This document shows, piece by piece, positions 1 through 5,287 of a stretch of DNA of 7,584 nt (positions are counted from its first letter, which is position 1; the number at the start of each line of letters is the position of its first letter). The position numbers were made by a program, and so were the translations under genes. The notes beneath the pieces were generated by a model. That model ran no database searches and was not told the origin of the DNA. It worked only from the letters and a program-made list of their open reading frames with translations. The stretch comes from CADEEN01 sp035716845. Its GTDB lineage: Bacteria > Pseudomonadota > Gammaproteobacteria > Burkholderiales > Burkholderiaceae_C. The stretch spans positions 1 to 7,584 of the forward strand of contig DASTJE010000109.1 in assembly GCA_035716845.1 (NCBI GenBank), in the 5' to 3' direction.

Positions 1-1367
1 CGCAGCGTCTGCTGGCGTTCCTGCAGCACGCGGTCGCCGCCGGTGAGGAGCTTGTAGCGGTCCTTCAGGCGCTTGTTGATGTCGCCCACCGACATCGCGC
101 GCACGCGCGCGGCCGCCAGCTCCAGCGCCAGCGGGATGCCCTCGAGCCGCGACACCAGCTCGGCCACCGCGGGGGCCTCGCGTTCGTTGAGCTCGAAGCT
201 GGGCTTGAGCTGCCGAGCGCGCGCGACGAACAGCTGCACCGCGGTGGACTGGGCGACCAGCTCGAGCGGGTCACCGGGTCGTGGCAAAGGCAGCGGCAGG
301 ATCGGGTAGGCGTGCTCGCCCGGCACGCGCAGCGCCTCGCGGCTCGACGTGATGAAGCGCACGTGCGGCGCGGCCTTCAGAATTGCACTCGTGAGTTCGG
401 CACACGCGTGCACCAGGTGCTCGCAGTTGTCGACCACCACCAGCGCGCGCTTCGTCTTCAGGAATGCGCTGAGTGTCTGGATCAGCGGCCGCTCGGGCTC
501 CTCGCGCACGTCGAGCACGCGTGCCGCTTCGGCCGCCACCAGGGCTTCGTCGCGCAGCACCGACAGGTCGAGGAACCAGGCGCCATCCGGGTAGTCCTGG
601 ATCGTCTCGGCCGCGACCTGCAGCGACAGGCGCGTCTTGCCCAGGCCGCCCATGCCCAGCAGGGTGACCATGCGCGACTTCTTCAGCAGGGCCTTCACCT
701 CGTCGAGTTCGCGCTCGCGGCCGATGAACGTGGTGCTCTGGAAGGGCAGGTTGTTGGGGATGTCCTTGACGGGCATCCACCAGTCCGCGGTGCGGATGAC
801 GCGGTAGCACTTGTCGCCGTCGGCGGGCGGCACGAACCGCTGGCCCTGCTCGCCGACCTCGAACAGCTCGATCGGCTCGGAGACACCCTTGATCATCCAG
901 TGGCCATGCGACTCGAGCTTGAGTGCGGTCTGGCCCAGTGCCTGGCGCGCCTCGGGCGTGAGCAGGGTTTGCGCCCCGCGCGCGATCGACATCACGCGCG
1001 CCGCGGTGGGTTTGGCCAGGCCGTCCACCTCGAGCGGCTTGGCGCCGCGCGCGACGTCCTCCGGCGCGTTTTCGCGCAGGATCACCGCACCCACGTGCAG
1101 GCCGGCGCGGGCCTTCAGCGGGGTGGGCAGGCTGCCGATGGCGTGGTGGTACGCCAGCGCGTATTCGACGGCCTGCTGCGCATGGTCGAACATCAGCAGC
1201 ATGCCGTCGGTCTTGTCGATCTCGCGGCCGCCGAACCGGGGCAGCAGGTCGCGCGCCACGCGGTCGTGGCCGGCCCACACCTCCGCCATGGCGGCGTCGC
1301 CGATCTCTTCCGACAGCTTGGTGCTGTCGACGACATCAGTGAGAAGAAGCGCCCGGACGTCGCTCAT
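1..1367 (-). CDS. Class III cyclase-like domain fused to NB-ARC/AAA-type ATPase (3' end outside window)
   Basis: Partial gene: 455 codons read from an ATG at 1367 and stay open to the window edge. Residues about 5-170 resemble a class III adenylate/guanylate cyclase domain, with TDVVDST at 10-16, DKTDG at 51-55, the F at 60 and AAR at 122-124. A linker leads to an STAND/NB-ARC-like P-loop ATPase: Walker A GMGGLGKT at 238-245, Walker B-like LVVVDNCEH at 309-317, SSRE at 341-344 and the GIPLALELAA motif at 410-419. Proteins of this layout usually continue into a winged helix and TPR repeats and act as signalling or transcription regulators in the cytoplasm; that part is not visible. The two metal-binding Asp positions (D11, D54) are kept, but by eye the base-selecting Lys is Ile, the base-selecting Asp is Glu113 and the transition-state Asn is Pro120, while Arg124 is kept. 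Catalysis is therefore uncertain. The ribosome site is weak. An ATG at 1375 is out of frame and stops after three codons. Confidence 0.88.
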   Translation of the reverse strand, partial: MSDVRALLLTDVVDSTKLSEEIGDAAMAEVWAGHDRVARDLLPRFGGREIDKTDGMLLMFDHAQQAVEYALAYHHAIGSLPTPLKARAGLHVGAVILRENAPEDVARGAKPLEVDGLAKPTAARVMSIARGAQTLLTPEARQALGQTALKLESHGHWMIKGVSEPIELFEVGEQGQRFVPPADGDKCYRVIRTADWWMPVKDIPNNLPFQSTTFIGRERELDEVKALLKKSRMVTLLGMGGLGKTRLSLQVAAETIQDYPDGAWFLDLSVLRDEALVAAEAARVLDVREEPERPLIQTLSAFLKTKRALVVVDNCEHLVHACAELTSAILKAAPHVRFITSSREALRVPGEHAYPILPLPLPRPGDPLELVAQSTAVQLFVARARQLKPSFELNEREAPAVAELVSRLEGIPLALELAAARVRAMSVGDINKRLKDRYKLLTGGDRVLQERQQTL

Positions 1368-1399
1368 GCCGTCATCTTAGGGCGTGGCCGCAGGCGTAC

Positions 1400-1421
1400 G
1401 GTGCGAGGCGATGCTCGCACC
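1400..1421. other. Perfect 8-bp inverted repeat between ppiC-like gene and cyclase-ATPase gene
   Basis: GGTGCGAG (1400-1407) and CTCGCACC (1414-1421) are perfectly complementary around a 6-base loop, in the 72-base gap after the prolyl isomerase stop. The stem is GC-rich and strong enough to fold in RNA. Neither strand has a T-tract after the stem, so it is not a classical intrinsic terminator. It could slow transcription, protect the 3' end of the upstream mRNA, or be a protein-binding dyad. The remaining bases of the gap hold nothing else I recognise except the adjoining G run. Confidence 0.4.
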
Positions 1422-1423
1422 TT

Positions 1424-1432
1424 GGGGGGGGG
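1424..1432. repeat. Nine-base G homopolymer (C9 on the minus strand)
   Basis: A run of nine G on the plus strand lies 7 bases beyond the prolyl isomerase stop codon, in the untranslated gap next to the inverted repeat at 1400-1421. Runs of this length can slip during replication and are also error-prone in sequencing. It is outside any reading frame, so a length change would alter spacing or RNA structure only. Confidence 0.7.
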
Positions 1433-1439
1433 CTCTGGG

Positions 1440-2234
1440 CTACTGCGCGAACTTGAAATCCGTCTTGGCGGCCGAACGCAGCTTCTCCTGGTAGGTCTGG
1501 AGCTTCTGCTGCGACAGGCGCTGCTGGATCTGGCCCTTCACGTCCTCGAAGGCCGGGAACTGCGCTTCGCGCGTGTCCTCGAGCTTGATGATGTGGAATC
1601 CGAACTGGCTCTTGACCGGGGCCGCGGTGGTCTCGCCTTTCTTGAGCGCGGCCATCGCCTGCCCGAACTCGGGCACGTAGGCGTCGGGCTTGGCGAAGTC
1701 GAGGTCGCCGCCGTTCTGCGCGCTGCCGGTGTCCTTGCTGTGCTTCTTGGCCAGGTCCTCGAACTTCGCGCCGCCCTTGAGCTGGGCCAGCAGCGACTTG
1801 GCCTCGTCTTCCTTCTCCACGAGGATGTGGCGGGCGCGGTACTCGGTGCCGCTGGCCTGGGCCTTGAACTTGTCGTACTCGGCCTTGGCCTCGGCATCAC
1901 TGACCGGGTTCTTCTTCTGGTAGTCGTTGAACAGCTCTCGGATCAGCAGCGTCTGACGCATCAGTTCCATCTGCGCGCGGTAGTCCGCGCTGGCGGCGAC
2001 GCCCTTCTTCTCGGCCTCCTGGGCGAAGATCTCGCGCAGCACCACCTCCTCGCGCACGCGCGCCTCCAGCTCGGGCGTCACCGGCTGCTGGCCACCGCGG
2101 GTGGCCTGCTGCATCAGCGTGTCCACACGCGACTTGGGCACCGGCTTGCCGTTGACGATGGCGACGTTCTGCGCCTGGGCGGCACCGGCACAGGCAAGGG
2201 CCACGGCCAGCGCGGCGAGGGACTTCTGGAACAT
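1440..2234 (-). CDS. Periplasmic peptidylprolyl isomerase, parvulin/PpiC family
   Basis: A 264-residue protein that should catalyse cis-trans isomerisation of peptidyl-proline bonds and assist folding of exported proteins in the periplasm. Residues 1-21 form a Sec signal peptide (charged K4, hydrophobic core, cleavage after AQA before Q22). Residues 25-125 are a helical SurA_N-like chaperone region rich in charged residues. The parvulin domain covers about 130-220: RARHILV at 133-139, the FEDLAKKHS stretch at 158-166, GGDLDF at 175-180, and FGFHIIKLED at 211-220. The two conserved parvulin histidines are H136 and H214. One parvulin domain is present, against two in SurA, and the length fits PrsA/PpiC-like betaproteobacterial proteins. 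The start follows GAAAGG (2245-2250 on the complementary strand) with a 10-base spacer. It lies 54 bases after bolA and is probably the last gene of the selO operon. Confidence 0.93.
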   Translation of the reverse strand: MFQKSLAALAVALACAGAAQAQNVAIVNGKPVPKSRVDTLMQQATRGGQQPVTPELEARVREEVVLREIFAQEAEKKGVAASADYRAQMELMRQTLLIRELFNDYQKKNPVSDAEAKAEYDKFKAQASGTEYRARHILVEKEDEAKSLLAQLKGGAKFEDLAKKHSKDTGSAQNGGDLDFAKPDAYVPEFGQAMAALKKGETTAAPVKSQFGFHIIKLEDTREAQFPAFEDVKGQIQQRLSQQKLQTYQEKLRSAAKTDFKFAQ

Positions 2235-2288
2235 GGGAAAGGGACCTTTCGGAACTCTGGAGGCGGTCGGCAGCCGCGGGCGCGGGAC

Positions 2289-2570
2289 TCAGCGCGAGGC
2301 TTCGGCCGGGGTGCGGGCCTCGATGGCCAGTGCGTGGATTCCCTCGGCGATCAGCGAGCGCGCCGCATCATAAACGAGGCGATGGCGCGCCACCCGCGAC
2401 AGCCCCTCGAAGGCCGGGCTGACGATGCGCACGCTGAAGTGGCGTCCCTCGCGCGCGCCGGCGTGCCCGGCGTGCAAGTGCGAATCGTCCTGCACCTCGA
2501 GCGCCACGGGGGCCAGGGCCTCGCGCAGCACGCCCTCCAGCCGTTCGGCGCTCACGGCGGTGGGGCTCAC
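2289..2570 (-). CDS. bolA: BolA family protein (GTG start)
   Basis: A 93-residue small cytoplasmic protein of the BolA family, which pairs with monothiol glutaredoxins to bind [2Fe-2S] clusters and in some bacteria affects cell shape and stress-related transcription. Visible family signatures are DDSHLHAGHAG at 28-38, REGRHFSV at 40-47, the SRVARHRLVYDA helix at 58-69 and the terminal GIHALAIEA at 77-85. H32, H35 and H63 are candidate cluster-ligand histidines; there is no cysteine, so this is not a Cys-ligand type. The reading frame runs open further upstream, but the family homology begins at a GTG at 2570, which overlaps the yciB stop as GTGA and sits 6 bases after AAGGA, and no Met occurs between there and the stop. 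This argues strongly for the GTG start and for translational coupling to yciB. Confidence 0.93.
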   Translation of the reverse strand: MSPTAVSAERLEGVLREALAPVALEVQDDSHLHAGHAGAREGRHFSVRIVSPAFEGLSRVARHRLVYDAARSLIAEGIHALAIEARTPAEASR

Positions 2571-3211
2571 GGGGCGTCCTTGCCCGCCGCCGCGTCGTCG
2601 TCGCGCAGGTGACGGCTGAGGTACACCCCTTGCGCGACGGTGAACACGAGCATCAAGCCGGTGGCGCCGAACACCTTGAAGTTGACCCACGCCTCGGTGC
2701 TGAAGGCATAGGCCACCCAGAGGTTGAGCGCGCCCATCAGCGCAAAGAACGCGACCCACGCCACGTTCAGGCGGGCCCACACGTCGGACGGCAGCTGCAG
2801 TTGCTCACCCAGCAGCAGCTTGAGCAGGTTCTTTCCGAACAGCAGTGGCCCGAGCGCAAACGCGGCGCTCATCACCCAGTACAGCAGGGTGGGCTTCCAC
2901 TTGATGAAGGTCTCGCTGTGAAGCCAGATCGTCAGGCCCCCCAGCACGACGACCAGGCCAAGGCTGACCCACAGCATCAGGTCGACCTTGCGGCCGCGCG
3001 CCAGCAGCCAGCCCACCTGCGTCAGCGTGGCGACGATCACCACCACGGTGGCCAGCAGCACCGGCGCCTCTGCGGCGCCGACCACGCCGCCGGCCACCAG
3101 GAAGCCAAAGTGCTGGCTGGCGAATTGCGCGGCCCAGTCCTTGTTCGCGTCGGCGTACTTGAACGCGGTGAAGAACAGGATGAGGGGCAGGAGGTCGAAC
3201 AGCAGCTTCAT
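2567..3211 (-). CDS. yciB: Inner-membrane septation protein A, YciB/IspZ family
   Basis: A 214-residue polytopic inner-membrane protein. Members of the family are linked to cell division and envelope integrity and interact with elongation and division proteins in enterobacteria; no enzyme activity is established. Family landmarks are MKLLFDLLPLILFF at the N-terminus (1-14), GGLTIWLHSETFIKWKPT at 91-108, the LPSDVWARLN motif just past the middle, and WVNFKVFG followed by a final membrane helix and the RHL tail. Five to six hydrophobic segments can be seen (about 4-17, 35-70, 78-97, 107-130, 148-170, 178-198). It is roughly 35 residues longer than the E. coli protein as I recall it, with the extra part between the first two hydrophobic segments (about 22-50). 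It begins 21 bases after msrB, with only a weak C-rich leader in front of its ATG, and its stop overlaps the bolA start. Confidence 0.93.
   Translation of the reverse strand: MKLLFDLLPLILFFTAFKYADANKDWAAQFASQHFGFLVAGGVVGAAEAPVLLATVVVIVATLTQVGWLLARGRKVDLMLWVSLGLVVVLGGLTIWLHSETFIKWKPTLLYWVMSAAFALGPLLFGKNLLKLLLGEQLQLPSDVWARLNVAWVAFFALMGALNLWVAYAFSTEAWVNFKVFGATGLMLVFTVAQGVYLSRHLRDDDAAAGKDAP
2577..2581 (-). promoter_or_regulatory. Ribosome binding site of bolA
   Basis: AAGGA on the minus strand, 6 bases before the GTG at 2570 and inside the last codons of yciB. It fixes the bolA start at GTG, since the reading frame has no ATG at the family-typical start. Confidence 0.75.
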
Positions 3212-3232
3212 CGGGGGCAGGGCGGTCGGGGG

Positions 3233-3649
3233 TCAGCGTTGGTCGAAGTCGATGGCCGCGGAATTGATGCAGTAGCGCTCGCCGGTGGGCGCCGGGCCGT
3301 CGGGGAAGACATGGCCGAGGTGGGAGCCGCATTTGCGGCAGCGCACCTCGACGCGCACCATGCCGTGGGTCTCGTCGCGCACTCGTTCGATCACGTCGGC
3401 GTTCGCCGGCGCCCAGTAGCTCGGCCAGCCGCATCCGGCGTCGAACTTGGTGGCCGCGTCGAACAGCACTTCGCCGCAGCCGACGCAGCGGTAGCGGCCG
3501 TCGGCCCAGTGGTCCCAGTAGGCGCCGGTGAAGGCGCGCTCGGTGGCCGCGTGGCGAGCCACCTGGTACTGCATCGTCGAGAGCTGGCCGCGCCACTCGT
3601 CGTCGGACTTGCGCACCGGATAGCGGGGGTCGTCATGGTCGTGCGGCAT
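3233..3649 (-). CDS. msrB: Peptide-methionine (R)-S-oxide reductase MsrB
   Basis: A 138-residue enzyme that reduces the R form of methionine sulfoxide in proteins, normally recharged by thioredoxin in the cytoplasm. Zinc is expected to be held by two Cys pairs, C55/C58 (RCVGC) and C104/C107 (RCRKC). The catalytic Cys is C127 in GERYCINS. C73 in GCGWPSYW is a candidate resolving Cys. H110 and H113 in SHLGHVFPDGP complete the usual active-site motif. There is no signal peptide and no fused MsrA domain, so this is the stand-alone form at usual length. The frame is open upstream to 3811, but that part lies inside selO and has no family similarity. The ATG at 3649 is preceded by GAGG (3657-3660) at a 7-base spacing and follows the selO stop by 19 bases, which indicates co-transcription. 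Confidence 0.96.
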   Translation of the reverse strand: MPHDHDDPRYPVRKSDDEWRGQLSTMQYQVARHAATERAFTGAYWDHWADGRYRCVGCGEVLFDAATKFDAGCGWPSYWAPANADVIERVRDETHGMVRVEVRCRKCGSHLGHVFPDGPAPTGERYCINSAAIDFDQR

Positions 3650-3656
3650 GGGCGGG

Positions 3657-3660
3657 CCTC
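3657..3660 (-). promoter_or_regulatory. Ribosome binding site of msrB
   Basis: GAGG on the minus strand, in the 19-base gap after the selO stop and 7 bases before the ATG at 3649. It decides against an upstream in-frame start at 3811. Confidence 0.65.
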
Positions 3661-3668
3661 GATGGGCT

Positions 3669-5174
3669 TCAGGAGGAACAGGACACCTCGATCGACGACG
3701 CCCAGGCCGGCGGGAAACCCGCGTCCGCCTCGTGCTCGGGCTGCTCGTCGAAGGGGCGCTCGAGCACGCGCAGCAGGCGTTGCACCTCGCCGAAGTCGCC
3801 CTGCTGGGCACGCTCGATGGCGGCCTGCGCCAGGTGGTTGCGCAGGACGAACTTCGGGTTCACGCGGTTCATGCGCGCCGCGCGCGCCGCGGCGTCGCCC
3901 GGCTCGTGCAGCAGGCGCTGGCGGTAGCGCTCGGCCCAGGCGTCGAACTTGTCGCGCTGCAGGAAGAGGTCGCGCACCGCCTCCGGGTCGTGGCCGAAAC
4001 GCCCCAGCCGGCGCCAGGTGATCGTGAAGTCGGCCCGGTCCTCGGCCATCAGCCGGAGCAAGTCGTCCGCCAGCGCCGCGTCCTCGTCGCGCACGGCCAC
4101 GAGGCCGAGCTTGGCGCGCCACTGCGCCAGCAAGGCGTCGGTGAATTCCGCCTTGTACGGCTCCAGGGCCTCCAGCAGGCGCTCGCCGGCCGCCTCGCGG
4201 GCCGCCCCGTCGTCGCCCGCCATCGCCGGCAGCAGCGCCTGCGCCAGCGCGTGCAGGTTCCAGAACGCGACGCCCGGCTGGCGTGCGTAGGCGTACCGTC
4301 CCTGGTGGTCGCTGTGGTTGCACACGTGGCCGGGGTCGAAGGCGTCGAGGAAGCCGTAGGGCCCGTAGTCGATGGTCAGGCCCAGCAGCGACATGTTGTC
4401 GGTATTCATGACGCCGTGGCAGAAGCCCACGGCCTGCCACTGTGCCATCAGCCGGGCCGTGCGGCGCGCCACCTCCTCCAGCAGTGCGGCGGCCGGTTCG
4501 GCCGCGCCCTGCAGGGCCGGGAAGTAGCGTTCGACGGTCGCCGCGAGCAGGCGCTGCAGCGCCGCCGCGTCGCCCGTCGTGTGGGCGAAGTGCTCGAAGT
4601 GGCCGAAGCGCAGGAACGAGGGCGCCACGCGCGTCACGACGGCGGCCGACTCCAGCGTCTCGCGTCGCACCGGCAGCGGCGAGCCGACGACGGCCAGCGC
4701 GCGCGTGGTCGGAATGTCCAGCGCGTGCATCGCCTCCGAGGCCAGGAACTCGCGGACCGACGAGCGCAGCACCGCACGGCCGTCGCCCATGCGGGAGTAG
4801 GGTGTCAGCCCGCTGCCCTTGAGCTGCACCTCCATCGGACCATCGGGCGTGTCGACCTCGCCCAGCAGCAGCGCGCGCCCGTCGCCGAGCTGCCCGGCCC
4901 AGACGCCGAACTGGTGGCCCGAATACACCGAGGCGAAGGGGCGTGCCCCGGCGGGGACATGGTTGCCGGCCAGCACCGGCAGCGCGTCGTCGCCTGCCAG
5001 CCAGTCGGCGAGCCCCAGCGACGCGGCCAGGGCAGGGCTGCGCGCCACCCAGTGTGGATCGGTCACCGCCCGCGGCGGCAGGTCCGTCCCGTAGGCCGGA
5101 CCGAGGGCCTGCAGGAAGTTCGCCTCACGCCACGCGGGGGCGAGCAGGCGGGCGAGGGCGTCGGGCGCGTTCAT
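3669..5174 (-). CDS. selO: Protein adenylyltransferase SelO (YdiU/UPF0061 family pseudokinase)
   Basis: A 501-residue member of the SelO family, a pseudokinase fold that transfers AMP from ATP to Ser, Thr or Tyr of target proteins; in E. coli the reported targets include glutaredoxin and a TCA enzyme. Visible motifs are FASVYSGHQFGVWAGQLGDG at 80-99, the nucleotide-binding region QLKGSGLTPYSRMGDGRA at 117-134 with K119, the SSVREFL segment at 138-144, the catalytic HGVMNTDNMS at 253-262 with D259 and N260, and the metal-binding D269 in DYGPYGFLD ten residues later. The C-terminus is VSCSS; C499 stands where eukaryotic SelO carries selenocysteine. The near-C-terminal NPKFVLRNHLAQ motif is also typical. 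The ATG at 5174 gives the usual N-terminus, with no convincing ribosome site. It is the first gene of the minus-strand operon and is read away from the ligase. Confidence 0.96.
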   Translation of the reverse strand: MNAPDALARLLAPAWREANFLQALGPAYGTDLPPRAVTDPHWVARSPALAASLGLADWLAGDDALPVLAGNHVPAGARPFASVYSGHQFGVWAGQLGDGRALLLGEVDTPDGPMEVQLKGSGLTPYSRMGDGRAVLRSSVREFLASEAMHALDIPTTRALAVVGSPLPVRRETLESAAVVTRVAPSFLRFGHFEHFAHTTGDAAALQRLLAATVERYFPALQGAAEPAAALLEEVARRTARLMAQWQAVGFCHGVMNTDNMSLLGLTIDYGPYGFLDAFDPGHVCNHSDHQGRYAYARQPGVAFWNLHALAQALLPAMAGDDGAAREAAGERLLEALEPYKAEFTDALLAQWRAKLGLVAVRDEDAALADDLLRLMAEDRADFTITWRRLGRFGHDPEAVRDLFLQRDKFDAWAERYRQRLLHEPGDAAARAARMNRVNPKFVLRNHLAQAAIERAQQGDFGEVQRLLRVLERPFDEQPEHEADAGFPPAWASSIEVSCSS

Positions 5175-5287
5175 GGGTGGCCGTATTGTCCGCCGCCGCC
5201 CGCGACACCCTCGGCGGTGGGGGAATCACGCTTTGACAGGGGGCGTGCCGCATCGATACTGAAGGCATCGTTCACGGAGACCCGCCG
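5175..5287. promoter_or_regulatory. Divergent intergenic region between selO and acyl-CoA ligase
   Basis: These 113 bases separate two divergent start codons, so they must hold the promoters of both transcription units unless one lies inside a gene. A clear promoter is seen only for the plus strand. On the minus strand GACAAT, close to selO, could be a -10 box but has no matching -35 box. A GC-rich dyad (CCGCCG ... CGGCGG, within about 5190-5216) lies on the selO side. Confidence 0.6.
5233..5260 (+). promoter_or_regulatory. Putative sigma70 promoter for the acyl-CoA ligase
   Basis: TTGACA at 5233-5238 matches the -35 consensus perfectly. GATACT at 5255-5260 matches four of six bases of the -10 consensus, with a 16-base spacer. 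A start about 7 bases later would leave a leader of roughly 20 bases that contains the GGAG ribosome site at 5276-5279, 8 bases before the ATG. Confidence 0.55.

Noticed and set aside
2190..2234. Possible lipoprotein signal in the prolyl isomerase (C15)
   Set aside because: The residue three before the Cys is Ala rather than Leu/Val/Ile, and AQA at 19-21 is a better signal peptidase I site.
2236..2250. Short inverted repeat GAAAGG/CCTTTC at the prolyl isomerase ribosome site
   Set aside because: With only two bases between the arms, a full hairpin cannot form; a shortened stem would be too weak to claim as a regulator.
312..2612. A 766-codon open frame on the plus strand across three genes
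   Set aside because: It is antisense to the cyclase-ATPase, prolyl isomerase and bolA genes, has no recognisable domain, and is rich in Arg, Leu, Gly and His as expected for the mirror of GC-rich codons.
2571..2780. Upstream extension of bolA to an ATG at 2780
   Set aside because: The extra residues lie in yciB out of frame and show no BolA similarity, and the GTG at 2570 has a good ribosome site.
3650..3811. Upstream extension of msrB to 3811
   Set aside because: The added 54 residues overlap selO, are low-complexity Ser/Arg-rich, and the ATG at 3649 has its own GAGG site.
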